In this document: one piece after another, positions 7,714 through 17,143 of the stretch
Layout: every line of letters starts with the position of its first letter
Position numbering within the stretch: position 1 is the stretch's first letter
Assembly (NCBI RefSeq): GCF_023145115.1
Contig: NZ_JAGLEJ010000037.1
Location: forward strand, 131,952-195,951
Length of the DNA: 64,000 bases
Source of the DNA: Algiphilus sp.
Lineage (GTDB): Bacteria > Pseudomonadota > Gammaproteobacteria > Nevskiales > Nevskiaceae
Reading direction: 5' to 3'
Translations under genes and position numbers: made by a program
Notes under the pieces: generated by a model
The model's input: the letters and a program-made list of their open reading frames with translations, nothing else
The model's database searches: none
Told to the model about the DNA's origin: nothing

Positions 7714-9864
7714 ATGCGTCGTGTATCCGTGGATATCGGCGGTACCTTCACCGACTGCTCGCTGGTCTGGGACGGCCAGTACGTCGAGGCGAAGGCGCTC
7801 ACCACCCATCACAACCTCTCGCTCGGCTTCAATCAGTCGCTGAGCAACGCCTACGAGCAGATCGGGTTGTCGCTCCAGGACGTCATGGAGAGCGTCGACT
7901 CGGTGCGCTACGCCACCACGCTCGGCACCAACGCGCTGATCGAGCGCAAGGGCCCGCGCGTCGGCGTCATCATCACCGCGGGCTACGAGAGCATCATCCC
8001 GCTGTCGCGCGGTCGCGGCTACGGCGAGGGACTTCCCGAGCGGCTGCAGCGCGACCTGCCCATGGCCGAGCGGCCGGAGCCGCTGGTGCCCATCCGGATG
8101 ATCGCGGGGCTGCGCGAGCGCATCGGCGAGAAGGGCACCGTGCTGCTGCCCATCGACCCCGAGGACGTGCGCGCGCAGGTGCGCCGCCTGGTCGACAACG
8201 GCGTGCAGGCATTCGTGGTGTCGCTGCTCAATGCCGTGGTCAACCCCGAGCACGAGCGCATCGTCGAGGAGATCATCCGCGAGGAGTTCCCCGAGCACAT
8301 GCTGGGCTCGGCGCCCATCGTGCTGTCGCACCTGGTCGGCGGCCGCAAGGGCGAGTACGCGCGCACCTCGTCGTGCATTCTCGACGCCTTCCTGCACCAG
8401 GTCATGTACCACGGCCTGTCGACGCTGGAGCGCAATCTGCGCGACAACGGCTACACCAAGCCCATGCTGGTGATCCACAACTCCGGCGGCATGGCGCAGC
8501 TCAACTCCACCGATGCGCTGCAGACCATCCATTCCGGTCCGGTGGCCGGCATCTACGCCTCCGAGCATCTCGCCGAGCAGGCCGATCTCGGCAACATCGT
8601 CTGCACCGACATGGGGGGCACCTCCTTCGACATCGGGCTGGTGGTCAAGGGCGGCGTCAAGTTCTACGACTTCAACCCCACCATCGACCGCTGGCTGGTC
8701 AACATCCCGATGGTGCATCTGGTGACGCTGGGCGCCGGCGGCGGCTCGATCGCGCGCTTCGACCGGCTGCGCCAGGCGGTGGCGGTGGGCCCGGAGAGCG
8801 CCGGCTCCGACCCCGGCCCGGCCTGCTACGACTTCGGCGGCCGCCACGCCACCGTCACCGATTCCGATCTGGTGCTCGGCTATCTGCTCGCCGATCAGTA
8901 CGCCAACGGTCGCATCACGCTCTCCGACAAGCGCGCCCGGCGCGCCATCGACAAGGCGGTCGGCGAGCCCATGGGCATGGATACCGTGCAGGCGGCGCTG
9001 GCCATCCGCGAGAAGGTCGACAACGACATGGCCAACGGCATCGCCCAGGAGCTGCGCTCGCGCGGCTACGAGCCGAGCGCCTTCACCATCCTCGCCTACG
9101 GCGGCAACGGGCCCATGCACGGCTGCGGCATCGCCCGCGTGCTGGGTGTGCAACGCATCCTCATCCCGCCCTTCTCCTCGATCTTCTCGGCGGTGGGCGC
9201 CGGGAACATGGACCAGATGCACATCCACGAGAAGTCGGTCTACCTGTCGCTCTACGATTCCAACACCCGCGAGCTGTTCTCGGACTTCGAGAGCCTCAAC
9301 GCGCTGGTCGCCGAGCTCGAGGCCAGGGGGCGCGAGGATCTGCTGCGCCAGGGCGTGGCGCCGGAGTGCATCCATCATCGGCTCGAGCTCGACATGCGCT
9401 ACGGCAATCAGCTGGCGCAGACCGCCGTCATCTCCGGCAAGACGCGGCTGGAGTCGGACAGCGATCTCATCGAGCTGATGGAGACCTTCTCGCACGACTA
9501 CGGCCATCGCTACGGCGAGGGCAGCCAGGCGCCCGAGGCCGGCATCCGGGTCAATACCGTGCGCGTGGCGTCGTACTCGCAGATGCCGACCCTGGATCTG
9601 CACCAGGTGCTGGCGAAGGACAGCGAGATCGGCACCCCGAACGAGCCCTTCCTGCGGCGCGACTGCCACTTCGTCGACGTCGACGGGCCGGTCGAGACGG
9701 CCTTCTATCAGCTCGAGGATCAGTCCATCGGCGCGCGCATCGCCGGGCCGGCGGTGGTGCTGTCCCCGGCCACCACCTTCCTCGTCGAGCCGGGCTGGCA
9801 TCTGACCATCGGCCGCTACGGCAGCGGGCTGCTCGAGCGCAGCGACGCGACCCCATCCCATTAG
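7714..9864 (+). CDS. Second hydantoinase/oxoprolinase A-type subunit, Apc3-like
   Basis: The 716-residue protein begins MRRVSVDIGGTFTDCSLVW, a typical HyuA phosphate-1 loop. CTDMGGTSFDIGLVV, GAGGGSIARF and AYGGNGPMHG follow. The ATG follows GGAGG, 17 bases after the small-subunit stop. Acetophenone carboxylase has two different HyuA-type subunits (about 70 and 80-87 kDa); this is the larger one. Having two distinct ATP-binding subunits fits the known use of two ATP per ketone by Apc, but the stoichiometry here is inferred. It acts in the cytoplasm with the HyuB subunit encoded next. Confidence 0.85.
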   Translation: MRRVSVDIGGTFTDCSLVWDGQYVEAKALTTHHNLSLGFNQSLSNAYEQIGLSLQDVMESVDSVRYATTLGTNALIERKGPRVGVIITAGYESIIPLSRGRGYGEGLPERLQRDLPMAERPEPLVPIRMIAGLRERIGEKGTVLLPIDPEDVRAQVRRLVDNGVQAFVVSLLNAVVNPEHERIVEEIIREEFPEHMLGSAPIVLSHLVGGRKGEYARTSSCILDAFLHQVMYHGLSTLERNLRDNGYTKPMLVIHNSGGMAQLNSTDALQTIHSGPVAGIYASEHLAEQADLGNIVCTDMGGTSFDIGLVVKGGVKFYDFNPTIDRWLVNIPMVHLVTLGAGGGSIARFDRLRQAVAVGPESAGSDPGPACYDFGGRHATVTDSDLVLGYLLADQYANGRITLSDKRARRAIDKAVGEPMGMDTVQAALAIREKVDNDMANGIAQELRSRGYEPSAFTILAYGGNGPMHGCGIARVLGVQRILIPPFSSIFSAVGAGNMDQMHIHEKSVYLSLYDSNTRELFSDFESLNALVAELEARGREDLLRQGVAPECIHHRLELDMRYGNQLAQTAVISGKTRLESDSDLIELMETFSHDYGHRYGEGSQAPEAGIRVNTVRVASYSQMPTLDLHQVLAKDSEIGTPNEPFLRRDCHFVDVDGPVETAFYQLEDQSIGARIAGPAVVLSPATTFLVEPGWHLTIGRYGSGLLERSDATPSH

Positions 9865-9874
9865 GAGACACCCC

Positions 9875-12130
9875 ATGCCAGACGACAAGAAAGCCCTCGG
9901 CGGCACCGAGGCCGTCGATGCCTTCCTCAAGGGCGCCAGCCTCTTCCTCAAGCCCGACCCGGAGATCATGGAGTACCACGGTCTCGAGCCGCGCACGGAC
10001 TTCGAGGACCAGTGCATGGCGAAGGAGAACGACCCGCACCGCCTGGAGATCGTGCGCGAGCGCCTGCAGGCCGGCATCAACGAGAGCTTCGACATGCTCG
10101 AGGGCATGGGCGCGGCGCCCGGCGCCAAGTGGGGCGACTGCTGCTCTGCCGCCTACACCGCCAGCGGTGACCTCAGCGTGGCCAGCTCCGGCGGCGTGGT
10201 GATCTTCTGCAACCTGGTGCAGTACCCCATCAAGTTCTGCAACAAGTACTGGGCCGACGAGCCCACGGTGGGCATCAACGAGGGCGATGCCTTCCTGGTC
10301 AACGACTGCCGCTACGGGCAGGCGCACAGCACCGACCAGTCGCTGTTCATGCCGGTGTTCCACGACGGTCGCATCATCGCCTGGGCCGGCGCCACCGTGC
10401 ACGAGGGCGAGAACGGTGCCATCGAGCCCGGCGGCATGCCGGGTACCGCCGAGCAGGTCTGGGACGAGGGCCTGCGCATGCCACCCTTCAAGGTGGTCGA
10501 GAACTACCGCCTGCGGCGCGACATCGTGACCTTCCTGCAGAACTCGGTGCGCGAGCCCAAGCTGCAGTACTCCGACATGAAGGTGAAGCTCTACGTGTGC
10601 TGCCGCGTCGCGCAGCGCATCAAGGAGGCGGTGGCCGAGTACGGCGTCGAGGCGGTGGTGGCGTGCCTGCGCAACAACCTCGAGGCCACCGACAAGGAAG
10701 TGCGCCGCCGCCTGCGCGAGTGGCCGGACGGCACCGCGCGCCATGCCTGGTTCACCGACCACACGCTGCGCGAGCATGCCCAGATCAAGATCAATCTGGA
10801 GCTCACCAAGAAGGGCGACGAGCTGACCTTCGACTTCCGCGGCTCGTCACCGGAGTTCACCAACCGCGCCATCAACAGCCTCGACATCACCAACAAGGGG
10901 ATGCTCTCGCAGCTGTTCCTGACCTTCATCTGGCCGGACATCCCGCGCAACCAGGGCGTGCTGGCGCCGGTGAACTTCATCTTCGACCCGGGCTCGGTGC
11001 TCAAGCCCACCGAGCTCACACCCAGCTCGCAGACCATGATGACGCTGTTCACGGCGTGGAGCTGCGGGCAGGTGTGCGCAATGAAGCTGCTCTACAGCAA
11101 CCCGCACAAGTACACCCGCGTGGTGGCGCCCTGGTTCAACATGATCAACACCTTCATGTTCGGCGGCCTCACCCAGCACGGCGAGATGGTCGGCAACGTC
11201 TGCGCCGACATCAACGGCATGGGCGGCGGCGCCCTCGCCGACCGCGACGGCCAGCACTCCATCGCGCCGATCTTCGCGACCATGGCCGACCTCGCCGAAC
11301 AGGAGTTCATGGAGGAGGAGATGCCCTTCGTGCAGCTCGTCTCCAAGAAGCTCATGCGTGACAACCAGGGCTTCGGCCGGCATCGCGGCGGCATGGGCTA
11401 CCAGATGATCCTGGCGATGACCGACAGTCCGATGTGGGGATTCATGCTCACCGCCATCGGTTCCAAGTTTCCCAACGTGCCGGGCCTGTTCGGCGGTTAC
11501 GGCTGTCCGACCTACCCGCTGGCGCGCATCTCGGGCGTCGACGTCTTCGAGACCTTCAAGAGCGATCCGGGCGCCTTCCGCTACAGCATCGAAGAGCTCA
11601 TGAACGAGCGCCCCTTCCCCGATGCCCGCTACAGCACGCACCCCATGGCGCTGCCCTTCGCGCCCGCCGAGCGCGGCGAGCTCTACATGATCGCGCAGGG
11701 CAGCGGCGGCGGCTTCGGCGATCCGCTGGAGCGCGACCCGGCCGACGTGCTGAGCGATCTCGACGACGACCTCATCTCCGATGACGTCGCCTGGCGCGTC
11801 TACCGCGTGGTGGTCGACGCCGAGACGCGCGCAATCGACGACAAGGCCACTGCCGAGGCCCGCGACGCCGAGCGTGCCGCGCGCATCGAGCGCGGTCGTC
11901 CCTATGCCGAGTTCGAGAAGGCCTGGACGCGCCCGGGGCCCAGTGGCGAGGTGCCCTACTACGGCAGCTGGGACGACAGGACGCGCGTCTATGCGGGTGA
12001 TCCGTCGCAGACGCATCCGGCGGGCGCGGTCAATCCGCCGCTGATCATGCCGCACCCGATGCAGGTCGAGATCGAGCGCCTCAGGGCCGAGCTCGCCGAC
12101 TGCCGGGCGGCGCAGGGCAACGCGCGGTGA
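9875..12130 (+). CDS. Hydantoinase B-type subunit, Apc4-like
   Basis: This 751-residue member of the HyuB family has the core block LVNDCRYGQAHSTDQSLFMP, followed by FHDGRIIAWAGATVHEGENG. A near-C-terminal GSGGGFGDPLERDP loop is shared with other HyuB proteins. HyuB subunits form the carboxylating or hydrolytic partner of HyuA. The size fits the 75 kDa Apc4. The ATG follows TAGGAGAC, 10 bases after the preceding gene, and the TGA overlaps the GTG of the next gene, showing translational coupling. Confidence 0.87.
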   Translation: MPDDKKALGGTEAVDAFLKGASLFLKPDPEIMEYHGLEPRTDFEDQCMAKENDPHRLEIVRERLQAGINESFDMLEGMGAAPGAKWGDCCSAAYTASGDLSVASSGGVVIFCNLVQYPIKFCNKYWADEPTVGINEGDAFLVNDCRYGQAHSTDQSLFMPVFHDGRIIAWAGATVHEGENGAIEPGGMPGTAEQVWDEGLRMPPFKVVENYRLRRDIVTFLQNSVREPKLQYSDMKVKLYVCCRVAQRIKEAVAEYGVEAVVACLRNNLEATDKEVRRRLREWPDGTARHAWFTDHTLREHAQIKINLELTKKGDELTFDFRGSSPEFTNRAINSLDITNKGMLSQLFLTFIWPDIPRNQGVLAPVNFIFDPGSVLKPTELTPSSQTMMTLFTAWSCGQVCAMKLLYSNPHKYTRVVAPWFNMINTFMFGGLTQHGEMVGNVCADINGMGGGALADRDGQHSIAPIFATMADLAEQEFMEEEMPFVQLVSKKLMRDNQGFGRHRGGMGYQMILAMTDSPMWGFMLTAIGSKFPNVPGLFGGYGCPTYPLARISGVDVFETFKSDPGAFRYSIEELMNERPFPDARYSTHPMALPFAPAERGELYMIAQGSGGGFGDPLERDPADVLSDLDDDLISDDVAWRVYRVVVDAETRAIDDKATAEARDAERAARIERGRPYAEFEKAWTRPGPSGEVPYYGSWDDRTRVYAGDPSQTHPAGAVNPPLIMPHPMQVEIERLRAELADCRAAQGNAR

Positions 12131-12858
12131 GCGCGCTGCCGCCGCTGTGGCTGGACGCGCACGACCTCGGCGTGCGCATTCTGCGCAACGGCGACGACCC
12201 GTGGCTGACGCCGGGCGAGTTCGGGCTCTTCCAGCGCGAGCTCGCCGGCTGGCTCGGACTCGACCTGGTCGATCTCGGACTGGGCCCGGCGCTGGAGATG
12301 GCGCGGCAGGACGCGGGCGAGGCGCCGGCCGACGGCGGTGACATCGAGGACCTGCTCGACGGTCGTGCCCTGCAGGCGCGCATCGTCGAAGCCGTCACGG
12401 CGGTCTCCGGCGCCCTGCCGGGCCGGCCGGTGGTCCTCCGCCTGCCGGGGCCGGCGGCCCTGGCACGGGCGTGGCTCGGCGACGACGCCGACGACGACGC
12501 CATCGACGACACCGCCATGGCCCTGGCCGGACTGGCACGCGCCGTCTTCCGGCCGGGCCTCGCCAGCATCGCCGTCGAGGAGACCGACGCCGCCGGCCTT
12601 GCCGCGCTGCAGCCGCTGATCAACCTGGCGCGCCACTACGAGACGCCGCTGGTGCTGATACTCCACGGTGCCGATGCGCCGGCCGACGGTTTCGCGCAGG
12701 TCTATCGCCCGCAGCCGGCGGACGGCGACGGCGCCATCGTGCCCGCCGCGTTCTGGCAGGGCGACGGTGCCGCGCCGGCAGCGGGCAACCGATTCGGCCG
12801 CGTACCGCCGGACCTGCATCCGGACGCGGTGCTCGCCGGGATTGCGCGGCTGCGCTGA
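12127..12858 (+). CDS. Apc5-position protein of a ketone carboxylase operon, diverged
   Basis: The GTG start overlaps the HyuB stop (GTGA), so this 243-residue protein is translationally coupled to the carboxylase. I do not recognise a domain. Alternating hydrophobic strand-like stretches (VVLRLPGPAAL, PLVLILHGADAPAD) and acidic patches (DDADDDAID) suggest an alpha/beta fold. Its position is that of Apc5, the about 34 kDa fifth protein of acetophenone carboxylase that is separate from the core complex. This one is clearly shorter, about 25 kDa. Assignment rests on gene order, not sequence. Confidence 0.6.
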   Translation: MSALPPLWLDAHDLGVRILRNGDDPWLTPGEFGLFQRELAGWLGLDLVDLGLGPALEMARQDAGEAPADGGDIEDLLDGRALQARIVEAVTAVSGALPGRPVVLRLPGPAALARAWLGDDADDDAIDDTAMALAGLARAVFRPGLASIAVEETDAAGLAALQPLINLARHYETPLVLILHGADAPADGFAQVYRPQPADGDGAIVPAAFWQGDGAAPAAGNRFGRVPPDLHPDAVLAGIARLR

Positions 12859-12939
12859 CGCGCGGGTAGCCCCGGGGCCGCGCTATGGTGCGGTCGCGCG
12901 GACCGCCGTCGCGGCCCGCACTGTACGGGAGACAAGCCG

Positions 12940-13950
12940 ATGGTTACCGACACCTCCGCGCCGGCCGCGCCGATCCGCGCCGCGGCCGTCCAGCTCGAGG
13001 CCGAGGTCGGCGATGTCGCCACCAATCTCGCGCGCATCGAGCGCCTGGTCGACGACGCCGCGGCCGCGGGCGCCCGCCTGATCGCGGTGCCGGAGTTCTG
13101 CACCTCGCGCCTGCCCTTCGACGTGCGTGCCCACGATGCCACCCTGCCGCCGGACAACATCGCGCTGGACTGCTTCCAGCGCCTGGCGGCGCGGCACCAC
13201 TGCTGGATCGGCGGTTCGATGCTGATCGCCGAGAACGGCGCCATCGCCAATCGCTATCACCTGGTCGAGCCCGACGGCACGGTGCACCGGCACGACAAGG
13301 ATCTCCCCACCATGTGGGAGAACGCCTTCTACGGGCCGGGCCATGACGACGGCGTCTTCGACACCGCGCTGGGCGGTGTCGGCGCGGCGGTGTGCTGGGA
13401 GCTCATTCGCACGCAGACCGTGCGCCGCATGCGCGGCCGCGTCGGGCTGGCGATGACCGGCACGCACTGGTGGACCATGCCGTCGAACTGGGGCACGGCG
13501 GTGGCGCGCGGGCTCGCCGCCATCGGGCAGTACAACCGCTATCTCTCCGAGAACGCGCCCGCCGAGTTCGCCCGGCGCCTGGGGGCACCGGTGCTGCAGG
13601 CCTCGCACTGCGGCCGCTTCCGCACCGGCTTCCTGCTGATGCCCGGACTGGATCGCGCCCCGCCCTACGACACCGAGTTCGTGGGCTGCACGCAGATCGT
13701 CGACGCCGAGGGCCGCGTGCTCGCCCAGCGCCGCACCGAAGAAGGGCCGGGCTTCGTGGTCGCCGATGTCACGCCGGGCGCACGCGAGCCGGTGCAGCCG
13801 CTCGAGGACCGCTTCTGGATTCCCGAACTGCCGCTGTTCCTGCGTGCCTACTGGCACCACCAGAACCTCTGCGCCCGGCGCTACTACCGCAGCCGTGGGC
13901 GGGCCGCCGGGCTCGCCGCCGCCGAGCGCCACGCCGCGGACCGACGCTGA
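12940..13950 (+). CDS. Nitrilase-superfamily carbon-nitrogen hydrolase
   Basis: The 336-residue protein shows the Glu-Lys-Cys triad: E52 in AVPEFC, K120 in RHDKDLPTMWEN and C152 in VCWELI. The ATG follows CGGGAGAC, 81 bases after the Apc5-position gene and codirectional, so it is probably in the same operon. Members hydrolyse nitriles, amides or carbamoyl compounds, or transfer acyl groups. The cysteine context CWE rather than CYD or CWEN suggests an uncommon branch. No nitrogenous substrate is apparent in the neighbouring pathway, so its role here is open. Confidence 0.8.
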   Translation: MVTDTSAPAAPIRAAAVQLEAEVGDVATNLARIERLVDDAAAAGARLIAVPEFCTSRLPFDVRAHDATLPPDNIALDCFQRLAARHHCWIGGSMLIAENGAIANRYHLVEPDGTVHRHDKDLPTMWENAFYGPGHDDGVFDTALGGVGAAVCWELIRTQTVRRMRGRVGLAMTGTHWWTMPSNWGTAVARGLAAIGQYNRYLSENAPAEFARRLGAPVLQASHCGRFRTGFLLMPGLDRAPPYDTEFVGCTQIVDAEGRVLAQRRTEEGPGFVVADVTPGAREPVQPLEDRFWIPELPLFLRAYWHHQNLCARRYYRSRGRAAGLAAAERHAADRR

Positions 13951-13959
13951 CCCGAGGCG

Positions 13960-15963
13960 TCAGGCGGTCTGCGCTTCGGGCACTTCGTAGGCGTCCTGGC
14001 GGGCGACGAAATCCTCGAACCAGGCCAGCGCATCGGGATTGGCCATGGCATCGCGGCTGGCGACCCTCTCCGCGGGCTTGCCCATCAGGATCTTGCGCAC
14101 CGGCACCTCCATCTTCTTGCCGGTCAGCGTGTAGGGCACGGCCGGGATCGCGTGGATGGCGTCCGGCACGTGACGCGGCGAGTAGCGCGAGCGCAGCGCC
14201 TGCCGGATCTCCTCGCGCAGCGCATCGTCCAGCGGGCGGTCGTCGGCGGTGACCACGAACAGCGGCATGTAGAAGCCGCCGTCGGCGAGGTTGAGGTTGA
14301 CGATGATGCTGTCCTGCACGGACTCGATCGCCTCGATGACGCGATAGACCTCGGCGGTGCCGATGCGCACGCCGTGGCGGTTGAGGGTGGAGTCCGATCG
14401 GCCGAGGATCATGCAGCCGCCGCGCTGGTTCACCTTGAAGTAGTCGCCGTGGCGCCACTTGCCGGGATAGACATCGAAGTACGAGTCGAAGTAGCGGCTG
14501 CCGTCGGCATCGCCCCAGAAGTAGAGCGGCATCGAGGGCATGGGCTGGCAGACCACCAGCTCGCCGACCTTGTCGACGAGCTCGTTGCCGTCGTCATCGA
14601 GGGCGCGCACGTCGACGCCGAGCAGGCGCGTCTGGATCTCGCCGGCGTGCACCGGCAGCAGCGGCGAGCCCCCGACGAAGCCGGTGGCGACGTCGGTGCC
14701 GCCGCTCTGCGAGGTCACCCAGATGTCGCGATGGATATGGTCGTAGCACCACTGCATCTGCTCGGGCATGACCGGCGCGCCGCCGAGCAGGATGCTGTTC
14801 AGGCGGGACAGGTCGTAGGTCGTGCCGGGCTCGATGCCGAGCTTCATCTGCTGGCTCAGCCAGGCCGGGCTGGCACCGAACAGCGTCATGCCGGTGTCCT
14901 GTGCGAGTTTCCAGAGCGCGTCCGGCTCCGGGTGCATGGGGTGGCCGTCGTACATGATGATGGCCGCGCCCGCGATCAGGCCCGAGAACAGGATGTTCCA
15001 CATCACCCAGCCGGTGGTCGTGAAGTAGAACATGCACGACTGCGGGCCGAGGTTGAGATGGAAGTGCGTGAACTTGAGCGCTTCCAGCAGGATGCCGCCG
15101 TGACCGTGCACGAAGGGCTTGGGCAGGCCGGTGGTGCCGGAGGAGTACACCACCCAGAGCGGATCGCTGAAGGCGGTATCGGCGAAGCGGAAATCGGCCT
15201 CGGCGATATCGGGGCCTTCGAGCAGCGACGACCAGGTGCGGTGCGGCTGGGCCAGCGGCGCGGCGTCGACGCTGCAGGGCAGGTGCACCACCGTCTCCAG
15301 CGAGTCCAGCGCGCCGATCATGTCGGCCACCGGCTCGCGGCGGTCGAAGAACTTGCCGCCGAAGGTGTAGCCGTCGGTGGCGAAGAGCAGCCGGGGGCGG
15401 ATCTGGCTGAAGCGGTCGATCACGCTGGCGGCGCCGAAGTCCGGCGAGCAGCTCGACCACACCGCGCCGATGGCGGTGGTGGCGAGAAAGGCGACCAGCG
15501 ACTCCGGCGTGTTCGGGACGTAGGCCGCGACGCGGTCGCCGGGACCGATGCCGAGCTCGCGCAGGGTGGTGGCCAGCCGGCGTACCTGGCGGCGCAGTTC
15601 GCCGCGCGTGATCGTGCGCAGCGGCGCGGTCTCGCCGCAGGCATGCACGGCGATGTCGCGGTCCGGGCCGGGGGCCAGCAGATGCGCGGCATAGTTCACG
15701 CGCGCACCGGCGAACCACTCGGCGCCGGGCATGCTCCGGCTGCTGAGCACCTTCTCCACGGGGGTGGGGCTGTGGATCCCGAAGTAGTCCCAGACGGACT
15801 GCCAGAAGGCCTCGATCTCGGTGCGCGACCACTCCCAGAGGGCGTCGTAGTCGGCGAAGTCGCGGCCGCGCTCGCGGCGCAGCCAGTCCATGTAGCGCGT
15901 GAGATTGGCCGTCTCACGCAGCTCGGGGGAAGGCTCCCAGAGCCGGTCACCTGCTTGGATCAT
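13960..15963 (-). CDS. Acetoacetate/benzoylacetate-type CoA ligase
   Basis: The 667-residue ANL-superfamily protein has the AACS N-terminal extension (DYFGIHSPTPVEKVL), the ATP loop YSSGTTGLPKPFVHGHGG and the C-terminal lysine region YTLTGKKMEVPVRK. AACS-family enzymes convert beta-keto acids to their CoA thioesters with ATP to AMP. Benzoylacetate-CoA ligase of the acetophenone pathway belongs to this family. The chosen ATG follows AGGAGAC; an upstream in-frame ATG lacks a ribosome site. It is convergent with the nitrilase gene, ending 9 bases away. In context it would activate the product of the neighbouring ketone carboxylase. Confidence 0.85.
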   Translation of the reverse strand: MIQAGDRLWEPSPELRETANLTRYMDWLRRERGRDFADYDALWEWSRTEIEAFWQSVWDYFGIHSPTPVEKVLSSRSMPGAEWFAGARVNYAAHLLAPGPDRDIAVHACGETAPLRTITRGELRRQVRRLATTLRELGIGPGDRVAAYVPNTPESLVAFLATTAIGAVWSSCSPDFGAASVIDRFSQIRPRLLFATDGYTFGGKFFDRREPVADMIGALDSLETVVHLPCSVDAAPLAQPHRTWSSLLEGPDIAEADFRFADTAFSDPLWVVYSSGTTGLPKPFVHGHGGILLEALKFTHFHLNLGPQSCMFYFTTTGWVMWNILFSGLIAGAAIIMYDGHPMHPEPDALWKLAQDTGMTLFGASPAWLSQQMKLGIEPGTTYDLSRLNSILLGGAPVMPEQMQWCYDHIHRDIWVTSQSGGTDVATGFVGGSPLLPVHAGEIQTRLLGVDVRALDDDGNELVDKVGELVVCQPMPSMPLYFWGDADGSRYFDSYFDVYPGKWRHGDYFKVNQRGGCMILGRSDSTLNRHGVRIGTAEVYRVIEAIESVQDSIIVNLNLADGGFYMPLFVVTADDRPLDDALREEIRQALRSRYSPRHVPDAIHAIPAVPYTLTGKKMEVPVRKILMGKPAERVASRDAMANPDALAWFEDFVARQDAYEVPEAQTA

Positions 15964-16078
15964 GCCGCGGTCTCCTGCGCGTGTCGTGATGCGCGCCCGG
16001 GGGCGCGTGTTTCGACGAACGCTAGCAGTGGCGCCGCGGCGCCGGCCCACCCTTATTGGCGGGCCGGCAGCGGGGACA

Positions 16079-17092
16079 TCAGTCGCCGTAGCTCAGGCAG
16101 ATCTTGCCGAAGTGCTTCTGCGATTCCTGGTGGCGGAAGGCGTCGGCGATGTCGGCCAGCGGGAAGCGGCTGTCGATCACCGGACGGATGTCCATGGTGT
16201 CGAGGCCGCGCACCATCGCTTCCTGCTGTTCGCGGCTGCCCACCGTGATGCCGTGCAGGCGGATCTGCTTGATCACCAGCCCACCGGTGGGCACTTCCGC
16301 CGACATGCCGGTGAGCACGCCGATGAAGGCGACGTGGCCGCCGGTGCGGCAGGCCTCGATGGACTGGCCCAGCGTCGCGCCGCCGCCCACCTCGACGACG
16401 TGATCGACCCCGCCGCGCGGACACAGTGCGGCCGCCGCCTTGCCCCATTCGGGGGTCGCGCGGTAGTTGATGCAGTGGTCCGCGCCCAGCGCGCGCAGCC
16501 GCTCGAGCTTTTCGTCCGACGACGAGGTCGCGATGACCGTGGCGCCGGCGGCCTTGGCCATCTGCAGCGCGAACACCGAGACGCCGCCGCTGCCCTGCAC
16601 CAGCACGGTCTCGCCGGGCTGCAGCTGGCCCTCGACGAAGAGCGCACGCCAGGCGGTCAGTCCGGCGCACGGCAGGGTGGCCGCTTCCTCGAAGGAGTAG
16701 CGCTCGGGGATGGCGGTGAACGCGGTCTCCGGGCCGCAGACATACTCGGAGGCATAGCCTTCGGCTGTGTCGCCCGGGATGTGCGACCAGCACTTCGCGA
16801 GACTGGGCTCGCCACCCAGCCAGCGCGGGAAGAAGGTGCCCATGACGCGGTCGCCGACGGCGAACGCCGTCACCGCATCGCCCACGGCGGTGACCTCGCC
16901 GGAGACGTCCGACATCGGGATGCGGCCGTCCGGCACCGGCGTCGCGCCGGACACCACCAGATAGTCATGGAAGTTGAGCGAGCTCGCGGCAGCGCGCACG
17001 AGAATGTCGTTCGGCCCCGGGCTGGGCGTGTCGGTGTCGACCAGCTCGAGGTTGTCGAGGCCGGCCGGTGACTGGATGCGGATCGCTTTCAT
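16079..17092 (-). CDS. Quinone-oxidoreductase-like MDR dehydrogenase
   Basis: The 337-residue protein has SSLNFHDYLVVSG, ATLPCAGLTAWRAL and the nucleotide loop VQGSGGVSVFALQMAKAAGA. These place it in the zinc-free quinone oxidoreductase/NAD(P)-dependent alcohol dehydrogenase branch of the MDR superfamily. It lies downstream of the SDR gene at 17144-17902 and upstream of the CoA ligase on the same strand, so a three-gene unit is likely. Enone or quinone reduction is the usual chemistry; the substrate is unknown. Confidence 0.82.
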   Translation of the reverse strand: MKAIRIQSPAGLDNLELVDTDTPSPGPNDILVRAAASSLNFHDYLVVSGATPVPDGRIPMSDVSGEVTAVGDAVTAFAVGDRVMGTFFPRWLGGEPSLAKCWSHIPGDTAEGYASEYVCGPETAFTAIPERYSFEEAATLPCAGLTAWRALFVEGQLQPGETVLVQGSGGVSVFALQMAKAAGATVIATSSSDEKLERLRALGADHCINYRATPEWGKAAAALCPRGGVDHVVEVGGGATLGQSIEACRTGGHVAFIGVLTGMSAEVPTGGLVIKQIRLHGITVGSREQQEAMVRGLDTMDIRPVIDSRFPLADIADAFRHQESQKHFGKICLSYGD

Positions 17093-17143
17093 GGGAATCG
17101 GAGCGCCTTGCAGTGGGATGAGTGGGGATGCGGTGCCGGGCGG

